The notes below the pieces were generated by a model that was given only the letters and a program-made list of their open reading frames with translations, searched no databases and had not been told where the DNA came from. Both the position numbers and the translations under genes were made by a program. From a virus, in IMG/VR virus record IMGVR_UViG_3300033273_000307, positions 1-53,202 of that record: a DNA stretch of 53,202 bases; one strand, 5' to 3'. Positions 32,991 through 43,321 of this stretch are shown here, in pieces (position 1 is the first letter of the stretch; the number at the start of each line of letters is the position of its first letter).

Positions 32991-35900
32991 ATGAGTTTTA
33001 ACATTAATTCCGATAAAGAGACTTTTAGAGGTTCAAAACCTGCCTTTATCGGTGATAATGAACTAACAATTAGGGGAGGCGTTGGGGCGGATGAGAAAGA
33101 AATTCTCAGAACTCAACTCGACGCTGATACATCCTTGCCACGTGTTGGTATCAATAGAACTGGACAGAGAGTAAACACTGTAACCGTAACAGATGGTGGT
33201 TCTGGTTACACTGTTGTTCCTTCTGTTACTATTGATCCTCCATCTACTCCTGGTGGTGTACAAGCACTTGCTTCTGCGTTTATCTTCAATGGCAGAGTAA
33301 TCAACGTTGCTGTCAACAACCCTGGTAGTGGATATACAACTGCTCCTAATGCTGTAATTACTGGCGGTGGCGGTGGTGCTGGTGCTACAGCAACCGTACA
33401 ACTTGACACAGTTGATTTTGAACTTGACATCAATGGTGCTATTAGAACCTCTACGTCTATCATTTCTGATACGGCGAGAATTCTAAACCTTGATATCGAC
33501 AACTTTATCACACCAGACCTACAATTAAGAGGTCCAAATTTTAAAACATATGTCAACAACACAGGTACTCCCTGGGCTGACAATGTTATTATCCAAAAAG
33601 ATTCTTACAGATATTTTGGTGCTAATGTTTATCAAGCACTAAACACTGGACAGACTGGATCCGATGCACCTGAGCATGTAGATGGTGTAGAACTAAACGG
33701 AGAAGTCAACTTCAAACATATTGGTTTCCGAGTTATTGACGAGGAAGCATTTGGTTACAATACTACTGGAGAAGCAGGCGTATTCCCAAGATCTATCACA
33801 CCACTATTAGGTGATAGATCGGACAAGATTGCGACTACAGAATACGTTCTAAACCTAGCAACCAACGACGTTGGTGGCAGAATCTATGTTTCTCAGCAGA
33901 TTGGTTCTGACGAAAACGATGGTCGCTCTGCTGTCAGTCCTGTTCGTACAATCAAGAAGGCAGCACAACTAGCGTGGGCAACTCCTGGTGTCAAAGAAAC
34001 ACTGATTGTTTCTGGTGGCGATTATGTAGAAGATAACCCAATCTCACTACCACCCGATTGCTCGGTTGTGGGTGATAACTTGCGTCTGGTAATTATCAGA
34101 CCCGCTAACCCCAAGAAGCACATCTTTAAGTTTGGTGATAAGAACTACGTTATTGGTGTTACCTATAGAGACCAAGTTGACGCATTTGGAGATTCTGTCG
34201 CAACTTGGGACTTTGCGATGGTCTTTGACGATAAACAGCGTGTTATCGTTGACTATGATACTAATGGAGATTTTGGAACTAACTTCCCAATCGGTCACCA
34301 GATTTTTGGACCTGATCAGTTCCGCTTAGCTTTCCAAGATAACACAGGTTTATCACAACTACAAACTGGTCTAGAGATTGTTGGTATCAACTCGGGTGCT
34401 AGAGCAGAAGTTATTGATGTATCTTTTACAACCACAATTGGTGCTAGTGCATACCTAACAGGTACAATTGATGTTACTCTGAAGTCTGGTTCTTTTATTC
34501 AGGGTGAAAGTTTTAGATACCTGATCAGCGGTTCTGATGGTGGTAGTTTACTACAGTCATCGTCAGAAATCTACGCATCAAATACTCTTAAGTTTAGCAG
34601 CAATCCAGAAAGCGTATCATTTACTGGTGGCGTTTATGTTGCTATCGATGACGTTCCAAATACATTCTTCACTGGAACTCAATTCTACGAAATCATTGAG
34701 GTAAATGATAACGAGGATGTTGAGAATAGCATTCCTGCTACAGAGTGGTATGTGTCATTCTCCCCAATTTTGGGAGCACCTACCTTTGATACTATTGGAC
34801 CATGTAACTTCACTATCAATGATGCAAATATCATTGAAGAAGAAATTGATACCACTGATCTAACTTCGATTAGAGCAGAAGGTGAAGTTGTATCCGTTGA
34901 TGAGAACATCACGGCAACTCTCCCCATTGTAAAAATTGACTTCTCTTTACAGGGAGATCCATCTATTGCTCAGGATGGTGTACATTCTGCACAATTTGGT
35001 AATGCCGAAGACCTTGGTGGTGTTATATTCTACACTAGTGAACTAGTCGGTAGAACAAACTTCCACGATTTCAAAGAAGGTCAAGAGATTGAAATTAGCG
35101 GTCTTCCTACTGCTGGTCCTGATCTGTCTGCATTAAATGGTAAGCAGAGGATCTACAAAGTTATTGAAGATGCTGATGGTCGCTGCAGAAGATTTGTAAT
35201 TCCCAAGAAGTTCCCAGCAATTGCAGACGCTAACTTCCAACCAGGATCCAGTGCTGTTGTCAAGTCATACTCCAAGAGTATCACTCTAAGCCTACTAAAC
35301 TCTCCAAACAAATTCCCACTATCTTCTCCTGTCGATAGAAGATACCAGGATGCTGTTACCTTCATCCGTAACAACAGAGATTTCATCGCTGATGAAGTTG
35401 TAGGAAAGATCAACGATCAATTCAAGAAAGAATACTACTCTGTATATGATATTGGCGGTGCTGTAGATTCCTCTTACACTCCAACTAATGTAACATACGA
35501 TCCTGCTACAGGCGATGCTGTATTCACAGTAGCAAGTCATGGTCTGTCAGTTGGTGATGGTATTAAAATTGCTGATGAATCCATCACATTTACATGTACG
35601 ATGGATGGTAACAAGACAGAGCACGCTCTGCCTGAGTCTGATCAGTATGCAAGTGGAAAAGCACTTCCTATCACTGCTGCAGACACAAATACCTTTACTG
35701 TAAATGTAGGTGCATCTGGAGCAGATCAACAGTGGACTCCATCAGGTGCTGCTTATGATCCTGCTACTGGCAATCTAGTCCTCACAATCGGTACACATAC
35801 ACTTTCTGTTGGAGAAGGTATTGTCATCGATGACAACTCCTTGTCGTTCACTTGCGACATGGATGGCAACCAGTCAGTCAAGACATATCCACGTCCTGGT

Positions 35901-38900
35901 ATTGATCCATTTGCTGGTAGGTCTATGCCTATCACAGCAGTTGGTGCAAACACTATTACTGTAAATGCTGGTGCATCTCAATCAAACCAGTATTTCCAAC
36001 CATCTGCGGTAAACTATAATCCTGCTACAGGAGATATGTTATGCCAAATCGGTCAACATGGTCTTGGAGTTGGACGTAGTGTAGTTCTTTCCGATAACTC
36101 ATTTACATTTACTTGTGATCAAGACGGCAACGCAACCCAGCATACCTATCCACGTCCTGGTTCTGACCCATATGCTGGTCAGTCTATTCCTATTACTGAT
36201 GTTGGATATACAGAGCATACTCCTACTGACGCGCCATATAATGCTGCAACAGGAACGGTAACATTTACAGTTGCTAATCATGGATTTACTAGTGGTGACT
36301 ATGTACAGATTCAAGATGGATCTCTTACATACACTTGTGATCTAGATGGAAATACTGCACAGAAGACATATCCACGTGCTGGTTATGACTATCCATCTGG
36401 ACGTTGGATGCCAATTGTAGTTGTTGACGCAAATACATTCACAATCAATGTAGGATCTTCTCCATATACAGGAGCACACACGTTTGTTAGTGCTTCTGCC
36501 AATGCGATCAGAAGACAAGATGGTTGGATTTCTCTCAATGTTGGTAGTGCAGGAACTGCATCTGGTTCTGTTCACACCTTTGTTTCTGCTACTGCTAATG
36601 CAATTAAGTTTGAACCACAATCTGCACATTCGTTTGTTGGTGCAACTGCTAATGCTGTCAAGCATTTACCACAGTCTGCACATACATTTGTCAGATCTGT
36701 ATCCAACGCATTGAGTGTTGGTGGTTCTGAATTCAAGATTTATCTTGGTTTTACAAGTCAAACACATACCTATGTAAGTGGCGGTACGGTTACTTATGGT
36801 GGAAACTCTTACAACATCACAAACTTTGTTTGGGACAACGTAGTCAGTGGTGCTGCAACAGTCACTCTAGCAGCTCCAATTCCTGGAATTGCAGAAGATG
36901 ACACAGTTCAGATCAACAATATTCTACTGGAATGTGATAATGGTCAGAAACTATATCCAAGTTTCAGCATTCCTGTTGATGATGATCAGTGTCGCCAAGA
37001 CGTTGTTCACTTCTTGAATGCTCTATCCAGAGACCTAGAATTTGGATCTAACTTTAACGTAATCGAAGCTGCTAAGAAGTATATTGTTGGTGCTAAGATT
37101 GGATTTGTAGAAAATGAGATCATTCAAACAGTTCGTGCGATTGAGTATGCTAGAGAACTAGCAACATTCGCAATGTGTAACTGGAGAACTGGTAACAGAA
37201 CTGCAAGTGATCCTGTCTATACACCTGTATATTCTACTCTACCAAGATATTTCGATGATACTGTTATCACAACAACAGCAGGAACACCTGCTTGTGCTAA
37301 CGTAGCATCTGCTATTGATACTTTAGCATATCTTTGGGTAGATGTTATTTCAAATAATGCTTCTGGAACATATCTAGATGCAGCATATTTGATTGCTCGT
37401 AACAAGGATCTCATTGCTGATCAGGCATATCTCGATACTCTTGTTCAGTATCCAGCACTAGGACTTAATAATGTAGATGAAAGAAAGTGCAGAAGAGATA
37501 TTGGATTCATCCTCAAGGGTCTTGTAAGAGACTTGTGCTTAGGCGGTAACTCTGGAACTGTAACTAATGCAGAGTTTTACTACACTGGAGCACAACTAAC
37601 AGGTATTGATTCTGCATACTTACCACAAACTCTGTATGCATATCAGCAAGTAAGAGATTACGCTATTGCTGCTATGCGTAATTGGACTGATGGTAATGTA
37701 ATTAGCACCACACCAACAAATGCTACATACAACTCAACAACTGGCGATCTAACCCTAACAATTCCAAGACCAGCAACAGATCTTGGAGGATTGGCAGTTG
37801 CTGGAAATGATAGGGTTTCTTTTGCTGAAGGAGCACTAACTTTCAACTGCGCTTCAAATGGTGGTGGAGACTTAGCAAGCCCAGGGAAATTAGATGCAAA
37901 TTATGGAAAAAGTTTCCCAATTATCTCTGTTGCAAACCTAAGTCTAACTGTAACTGAAATTACATGCAATGTTGGTGATGCTGGATCTGCTGCTGGTGTA
38001 GCACATACATTTGTATCTGCTCTGGCAAATGGAACAAGATTAATTTATTCTCCAGTAGAAACAACTTCAGATATTCCAAAATTTGAAGATTGGAATATCG
38101 GTCTATATCCAACAACACCTCTTTGTGCAAACGTTGCGTCTACAATCACAACACTATTCGCTTTACTAGAAGATATTCTAGACGGTACAGTTGCTCCTGG
38201 TGCTACGACTAAGAATACAGGAACTCTGTATGATACTTCACAAATTCTAACCTATCCTGACAGTTATGTCTACGATCAGGATGGTGTCAGAATGGCAGTT
38301 CGTGGTGACTTTGATGACTTCCCAATCATTGAGGCATCACCATACACCCAGAACTCTTCTGTTATCTCCTTCCTAGGTGGTGGCGGTGCTCTGATTGACG
38401 GTTCTAAGGTCAAGCAACCTAACTGTCCTTTCCCTGGTCTAGAACTAGATGGTTCTGCATCTTTCCCCAATCAGGGTAAGTCGATGGTTGCTTCGGCATT
38501 TACGATCGTCTCCTTTGGTGGTACAGGTTATAAGGTTATCAACGATGGTTACACCCAGTTGGTTTCGGTCTTCGTTATCTTCTGTTCTGATGGTGTCCTT
38601 TGTGAGTCTGGTGGTTACGCATCTATCACCAACTCTGCTACCAACTTCGGACAGTATGCACTAAGAGGTACAGGATATAGAAAAGATCCATATGTCTTTG
38701 ACATTGCAACAATCACCAATGTATCCGCAACCCCAACTGGCAGAACTATCCTGACAGTTAGTGGACTTGGAAGAGAACCTCTAGAGCACTATGTCGTCAA
38801 GATTGACGGTGTTACAAACACCAACCCTGAAATTGAATACTTTGTCGATGCTGTTGGTTCGGTAACTGTTGGTCCTCCTTTCTCTGCACAGTTGACCATC

Positions 38901-41900
38901 GATGATGGAACTGGTCAGGCAATGGATCTAACCAGTATTGCTACTGGAAACCCAGTCTCTGTAGGAACACTAACTGGTTCTACAATTAATCTCCATAGAC
39001 CATCTATCGTCAACTCTTCTTCCCACACTTGGGAATTTGCGGGTTCTGGTACTAACTATCTTGCTCTACCTGAAAACGGCGGTACTAAGGTTGAAGCATA
39101 TGAACAAGTCTCTGAGAACTACGGTCGTGTTTATGTTTCTGGTACTGACGAACTTGGTGACTTCAAGGTTGGTACATTTGCTCAGATTGAGAACAGAACT
39201 GGTAACATTACCTTCACAGGTACTGTTACGATCTCTGAAGTTGAGTTCCTCAAACTGAAAGGTGGCGACGTTGTTGTTACTGGTTTCGATGCATCTAACA
39301 CTCTTGGTGGTGCTAACGCAACTGACTCTAAACTACCTACTCAGAAGGCAGTTAGAGACTACATCACCAACAACCTTGGTCCATACATCAACAAACCATA
39401 CTCCACAAACGCTGTTCCTAGAGCACTGGTTGAACTAACCGACTCTGGTAAGATCTCGATTGACCAGATCCCAGCACTCAGACCATTCAGTGTCTACACT
39501 GTTCCCGATCAAAATGCAAGACTTTCTATCGAAGGCGCACTTGCTGGTGACATCGCAATCCAACAGGATACATCCACATCGTTCATTCTGAACAATGATA
39601 ACTCCAGTCTGTTCGTTGCATTCCCCGTAGATCCCACACTGCAGTTTACTATCAATGATATCTTCACTGGTAGTATCTCTGGCGGTAGAATTCAGGCAAC
39701 CGAATACAGAACTGGTGTAGTCTACCAGATTAATATCACTGATGGTGGTTCTGGATACACTTCCCCACCAACGGTTACAATCTCTGGCGGTAACCCTGGA
39801 CTAGGTGCAATTCCTGCACAAGCAGAATGTACCATTGCTAACGGTGAGGTTGTTACCGTTACAATTATTGAGTTCCAGAGTCTCAAGGGCGGTAAAGGAT
39901 ATACAACTCAACCAACTGTTACGTTTGCTGCTCCAACTGGTGCAGGTACACAAGCACAAGGTGATGCATTCATTGAAAGCAGACTGTACGGTAACATTGT
40001 TAATAACGTCAAGATCACTGATACTGACAATATTGACTCTAGTGATGTTCCTCCAGTTGCTGTCAACATTAGCAGAGTTGTCAACACTTCTTCTAGCAAC
40101 TCTAACAACTGGGTATCTCTATCCTCCAACCAGATCGCTGCTTCTGATATCACCTCTGGTGTTCTTGAGACAGATAGATTAGCAACTGGTGGTGCTGCAA
40201 ACTCCTTCACATTCCTACGTGGCGACCAGAACTTCGCACTTGCGGTTCAGTCAGTCAAGGGTTCTGAGACAAGATACTTTGCTCAACTTTACTCTAACGT
40301 AAATGCTGGATCCAGTTCTCTAATCTTTACAACCAACTCGGATGTATTGATTGGACATGAAGTTCTAAACAATGTTTCTGGTATCCAATCCAATACCAAT
40401 ATTACAGGTGTTATTACTGCTGCTGGTCTGACGACAGTTTCGATTAACAACCCAGTAACCGCTACAATCCCTGCAGGAACCATCATCGAGTTTGAGCGTG
40501 GTGGATCTCCAATGATCTTCGAGTCCAGCTACACTCAAGGTGGATTCATCGATGACGTTATCATTTCTGCTGGTGGTAGTGGATTCACCAATGGTCAATA
40601 CTTTGACGTTGGACTGACTGGTGGAACTGGTACTGGACTACGTTGTAACATGATTGTTGCAAACAATACAGTCACTGAGATCATTGTTACTGACGGTGGT
40701 ACTGGATACAACGCTGACTTCTCAATCACAAATCCACCACCAGAAATTGGTGGAGGATCTGGTCTGGTTCTAGAAGCAAAACTAAGTACAGTCAACAGAC
40801 AGTATGCAAACGTTTCTATTGACGTTCAGAGAGTTACAGATCTAACGATCTCCTCTGACTTGTATGGAACGATTGGTGTTTCAAGATTTAAGAAGTCTCA
40901 GTTCACCATCGGTCAATCTGGAAATGGTTCTGTCGAACTAAAAGTCGGTCCTGACTCTGGTCTTGACGCTGACCTTCTCGACGGCGCACAAGGTTCCTTC
41001 TACCTAAACTCTAGCAACCAGAACGCTGGTACGCTACCAACAGATAGACTGTCTGGTACTTACAACATTGACATCTCTGGTTCTTCTGGTAACACACTCA
41101 GAGTTCTAACTGGTACTAACAACCCAACATCCAACCCAACTCCAAACTTCTTCCAAGAAGGTATTGTTGCTAACACTGTAAACAACTCTTCTAACCAGTT
41201 GCTAGACGGTGGTAACAAGCACCTCGTCATGACTATCAGACAGTTTGGTAGCAACTTCGACGCATCTGGTGGTGGTGTAAGACAACTTGCATTTACCGAC
41301 AATGACAACATGTGGTTGCGTGGATCTGGAACTGGTGTTACCAGCTTCGGTTCCTGGGCAAAGATCTGGTCCTCTCTAAATGACGGTGTTGGATCTGGTC
41401 TAAACGCAGACAGACTAGATGATAAGCAAGGAACATGGTATCAGAATGCTCTGAACATTAATGATGGAACACTCTCTGATAATAGACTTCCAAGATTCAT
41501 TAGTCCAACAGCATTCAGAGATACTGTTACCCTCAAGTCTTTCAATGGTGATCCTAAGTATCGAATCTATGTAAGTGGCAGAACTCTAACAACTTCTCCA
41601 TTCACCCCTGGTAACAACGTCAACCTGTACAACGCAAATGGTCAAGGTACAGGTCAGATCGCAATTGACAATATCATCGTCAATGATGATCTCGCTGACA
41701 ACTTCAATGACTACACCATCATCATTGGTAGACTAACAACTGGTAACTTCATTGGTGCAATCAACATTGGTAGCACTGCGATCAACGTACCATTCCAAGA
41801 ATTCACTATTGAGGATGACAACACAGTAGAAGTTGCTAAGTGGGAAAGTGACGGCGGCACAGCAAACCTAAGACTAGGTAGAAAGGACGGAGTTCAATCT

Positions 41901-43316
41901 TCTCCTGGTCTATACTTCAACTCCTCTGCTCAGGCAGCAAACTACAACTCAGCAATTATCGCTTCTGGTGGTAATGCATCTGACGGATCTGGTACTCTCA
42001 ACGTACAGGTTATCAATGCTGATGGTTTCTCTGTCAATGGTAGTAAGGTTTGGAACGAAGGTAATATCGAATTCCAATCTGCAAACATTGGAAACACCGC
42101 AGTCAAGCGTGATGCTTCTGGTAACTTCTCTGCTGGAACGATTACGGCATCTATCACTGGTGCTGCTTCACTGAACGTTCTAAAGGCAGGCGATACCATG
42201 ACTGGTTCGCTGACTTTAACTGGTGCTGCATCTAACTTCCAAGTACAAGGTACAGGTACATTCCTGAGCACCGTTTCGATCACAAATGATCTTGCAGTTG
42301 ATACTGACACATTATTCGTTGATGTATCCACCGATCGTGTTGGTATCAATGCTGGTGCGAACCCAGCTGCTCCTCTAGAGGTTAGAGGTGACGGCGGTAT
42401 CATGGTCCGCAGTATTACCACGTCTCCTTCTACTGGTGCAAGAATTAGATTTAGTGATGCATCTGGAAGCAGTTATGATCAGACAGGTACTATCAGATAT
42501 AACCATGCTGACAGTCAATCACCTAATAGTAATTATGGTGAAAGTTTCACTATGGAAGGTACAGAGACAGAACTGGCATTCCGTGTTGTTGGTGACATTA
42601 TTGCATCCAGATATATTGGTATTGGTATCAACCGTCAACCAAATTACACTCTCGAAGTTGCTGGTGATGCTTTGTTCACCACTGGCGTTACTATTGATAG
42701 TGCTAATGATAACTCTGGCGCTCCACTATACTTCCTAGGTTCCTCTTCTGCAAGAAACTTCAGAGTTGGTAACCAAATTGGATTCAATGATTGTTTTGAA
42801 ATTACCGCATCTACCAACAATGGCGGTACTTCCTGGAATGGAACACCTGCTCTCTTGATTGATGGTTCTGAGAACGCAATTGCAGTCAACACTTCTGCAT
42901 TCTCTGGTGTTGATCCTTCCAACAACCAGACCAGAAACTACAAGTTGAATGTTCAGGGAGACATGAACATCAACGGTCAGTTGTTCCAGAACAACTCTGA
43001 ATTCGTTACTTCCAGATGGACCGAAGCATCCAACCAAGCAGATATCTATAGACTGTCTAAAGTTGGTATTAATAGAGTTGATCCTACATATGAATTACAC
43101 ATTTCTGGTGATACTAACATTGAAAACGGTGCTCTGTATGCTAACGGTGTCAGACAATGGATTGACTCCTACGGTATCTTCAAGTCCAACAGTAATACTG
43201 TTGCTGAAAATATCACAATCCCCGCAAATATCAACTGTGTAAGTGCAGGACCTATCACTATTGCAAACGGTTACACTGTAACTATAAATAGTGGTGGTAA
43301 CTGGGCTATTGTATAA
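32991..43316 (+). CDS. Giant tail fibre: beta-helix, nested repeats and LDG-type fibre shaft, 3441 aa
   Basis: A 3441-residue protein. The N-terminus (1-60) is a mount-like segment, followed by two GSGYT repeat units (65-135). Residues about 294-395 look like the start of a right-handed beta-helix (GSDENDGRSAVSPVRTIKKA, then GGDYVEDNPI). The helix seems to resume near 1760-1900 after a long insertion. Inside lie helical modules (782-817 plus 1329-1404, and 1461-1567), four 74-87-residue tandem repeats (830-1160) and 18-residue HTFVSATANA repeats (1162-1244). Residues 2240-2620 have more GSGYT units. After about 2650 come LDGAQGSFYL/LDDKQGTWY fibre repeats (AD-x-LDG type). The C-terminus ends in GPITIANGYTVTINSGGNW, a closing motif common in phage fibres. 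No intramolecular chaperone (S74) is seen. Probably the main host-contacting fibre. Confidence 0.8.
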   Translation: MSFNINSDKETFRGSKPAFIGDNELTIRGGVGADEKEILRTQLDADTSLPRVGINRTGQRVNTVTVTDGGSGYTVVPSVTIDPPSTPGGVQALASAFIFNGRVINVAVNNPGSGYTTAPNAVITGGGGGAGATATVQLDTVDFELDINGAIRTSTSIISDTARILNLDIDNFITPDLQLRGPNFKTYVNNTGTPWADNVIIQKDSYRYFGANVYQALNTGQTGSDAPEHVDGVELNGEVNFKHIGFRVIDEEAFGYNTTGEAGVFPRSITPLLGDRSDKIATTEYVLNLATNDVGGRIYVSQQIGSDENDGRSAVSPVRTIKKAAQLAWATPGVKETLIVSGGDYVEDNPISLPPDCSVVGDNLRLVIIRPANPKKHIFKFGDKNYVIGVTYRDQVDAFGDSVATWDFAMVFDDKQRVIVDYDTNGDFGTNFPIGHQIFGPDQFRLAFQDNTGLSQLQTGLEIVGINSGARAEVIDVSFTTTIGASAYLTGTIDVTLKSGSFIQGESFRYLISGSDGGSLLQSSSEIYASNTLKFSSNPESVSFTGGVYVAIDDVPNTFFTGTQFYEIIEVNDNEDVENSIPATEWYVSFSPILGAPTFDTIGPCNFTINDANIIEEEIDTTDLTSIRAEGEVVSVDENITATLPIVKIDFSLQGDPSIAQDGVHSAQFGNAEDLGGVIFYTSELVGRTNFHDFKEGQEIEISGLPTAGPDLSALNGKQRIYKVIEDADGRCRRFVIPKKFPAIADANFQPGSSAVVKSYSKSITLSLLNSPNKFPLSSPVDRRYQDAVTFIRNNRDFIADEVVGKINDQFKKEYYSVYDIGGAVDSSYTPTNVTYDPATGDAVFTVASHGLSVGDGIKIADESITFTCTMDGNKTEHALPESDQYASGKALPITAADTNTFTVNVGASGADQQWTPSGAAYDPATGNLVLTIGTHTLSVGEGIVIDDNSLSFTCDMDGNQSVKTYPRPGIDPFAGRSMPITAVGANTITVNAGASQSNQYFQPSAVNYNPATGDMLCQIGQHGLGVGRSVVLSDNSFTFTCDQDGNATQHTYPRPGSDPYAGQSIPITDVGYTEHTPTDAPYNAATGTVTFTVANHGFTSGDYVQIQDGSLTYTCDLDGNTAQKTYPRAGYDYPSGRWMPIVVVDANTFTINVGSSPYTGAHTFVSASANAIRRQDGWISLNVGSAGTASGSVHTFVSATANAIKFEPQSAHSFVGATANAVKHLPQSAHTFVRSVSNALSVGGSEFKIYLGFTSQTHTYVSGGTVTYGGNSYNITNFVWDNVVSGAATVTLAAPIPGIAEDDTVQINNILLECDNGQKLYPSFSIPVDDDQCRQDVVHFLNALSRDLEFGSNFNVIEAAKKYIVGAKIGFVENEIIQTVRAIEYARELATFAMCNWRTGNRTASDPVYTPVYSTLPRYFDDTVITTTAGTPACANVASAIDTLAYLWVDVISNNASGTYLDAAYLIARNKDLIADQAYLDTLVQYPALGLNNVDERKCRRDIGFILKGLVRDLCLGGNSGTVTNAEFYYTGAQLTGIDSAYLPQTLYAYQQVRDYAIAAMRNWTDGNVISTTPTNATYNSTTGDLTLTIPRPATDLGGLAVAGNDRVSFAEGALTFNCASNGGGDLASPGKLDANYGKSFPIISVANLSLTVTEITCNVGDAGSAAGVAHTFVSALANGTRLIYSPVETTSDIPKFEDWNIGLYPTTPLCANVASTITTLFALLEDILDGTVAPGATTKNTGTLYDTSQILTYPDSYVYDQDGVRMAVRGDFDDFPIIEASPYTQNSSVISFLGGGGALIDGSKVKQPNCPFPGLELDGSASFPNQGKSMVASAFTIVSFGGTGYKVINDGYTQLVSVFVIFCSDGVLCESGGYASITNSATNFGQYALRGTGYRKDPYVFDIATITNVSATPTGRTILTVSGLGREPLEHYVVKIDGVTNTNPEIEYFVDAVGSVTVGPPFSAQLTIDDGTGQAMDLTSIATGNPVSVGTLTGSTINLHRPSIVNSSSHTWEFAGSGTNYLALPENGGTKVEAYEQVSENYGRVYVSGTDELGDFKVGTFAQIENRTGNITFTGTVTISEVEFLKLKGGDVVVTGFDASNTLGGANATDSKLPTQKAVRDYITNNLGPYINKPYSTNAVPRALVELTDSGKISIDQIPALRPFSVYTVPDQNARLSIEGALAGDIAIQQDTSTSFILNNDNSSLFVAFPVDPTLQFTINDIFTGSISGGRIQATEYRTGVVYQINITDGGSGYTSPPTVTISGGNPGLGAIPAQAECTIANGEVVTVTIIEFQSLKGGKGYTTQPTVTFAAPTGAGTQAQGDAFIESRLYGNIVNNVKITDTDNIDSSDVPPVAVNISRVVNTSSSNSNNWVSLSSNQIAASDITSGVLETDRLATGGAANSFTFLRGDQNFALAVQSVKGSETRYFAQLYSNVNAGSSSLIFTTNSDVLIGHEVLNNVSGIQSNTNITGVITAAGLTTVSINNPVTATIPAGTIIEFERGGSPMIFESSYTQGGFIDDVIISAGGSGFTNGQYFDVGLTGGTGTGLRCNMIVANNTVTEIIVTDGGTGYNADFSITNPPPEIGGGSGLVLEAKLSTVNRQYANVSIDVQRVTDLTISSDLYGTIGVSRFKKSQFTIGQSGNGSVELKVGPDSGLDADLLDGAQGSFYLNSSNQNAGTLPTDRLSGTYNIDISGSSGNTLRVLTGTNNPTSNPTPNFFQEGIVANTVNNSSNQLLDGGNKHLVMTIRQFGSNFDASGGGVRQLAFTDNDNMWLRGSGTGVTSFGSWAKIWSSLNDGVGSGLNADRLDDKQGTWYQNALNINDGTLSDNRLPRFISPTAFRDTVTLKSFNGDPKYRIYVSGRTLTTSPFTPGNNVNLYNANGQGTGQIAIDNIIVNDDLADNFNDYTIIIGRLTTGNFIGAINIGSTAINVPFQEFTIEDDNTVEVAKWESDGGTANLRLGRKDGVQSSPGLYFNSSAQAANYNSAIIASGGNASDGSGTLNVQVINADGFSVNGSKVWNEGNIEFQSANIGNTAVKRDASGNFSAGTITASITGAASLNVLKAGDTMTGSLTLTGAASNFQVQGTGTFLSTVSITNDLAVDTDTLFVDVSTDRVGINAGANPAAPLEVRGDGGIMVRSITTSPSTGARIRFSDASGSSYDQTGTIRYNHADSQSPNSNYGESFTMEGTETELAFRVVGDIIASRYIGIGINRQPNYTLEVAGDALFTTGVTIDSANDNSGAPLYFLGSSSARNFRVGNQIGFNDCFEITASTNNGGTSWNGTPALLIDGSENAIAVNTSAFSGVDPSNNQTRNYKLNVQGDMNINGQLFQNNSEFVTSRWTEASNQADIYRLSKVGINRVDPTYELHISGDTNIENGALYANGVRQWIDSYGIFKSNSNTVAENITIPANINCVSAGPITIANGYTVTINSGGNWAIV
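35479..36470 (+). repeat. Four in-frame tandem repeats of 222-261 bp
   Basis: Copies begin near 35481, 35738, 36000 and 36222. Shared pattern: YDPATGDxxxTxxxHxLxVGD, then FTCxxDGNxxxxxYPRxGxDPxAGxxxPIT and an N-T-F-T-V-N-x-G end. A divergent fifth copy lies near 37713-38035. The array encodes part of the 3441-aa fibre. Confidence 0.8.
36474..36722 (+). repeat. Short in-frame repeats encoding HTFVSATANA units
   Basis: Four units start near 36474, 36570, 36624 and 36678. The last three are spaced at exactly 54 bases (18 codons: A-H-x-F-V-x-x-x-x-N-A). They directly follow the larger tandem array. Confidence 0.7.
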
Positions 43317-43321
43317 AGATT

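Noticed and set aside
35479-36722. Regular repeats considered as a CRISPR array
   Set aside because: Repeats are long, in frame and protein-coding, with no short identical repeats separated by unique spacers.
41942-42421. 159-aa open frame on the minus strand inside the 3441-aa fibre gene
   Set aside because: Shadow of the fibre's repetitive codons; no promoter or ribosome-binding sequence.
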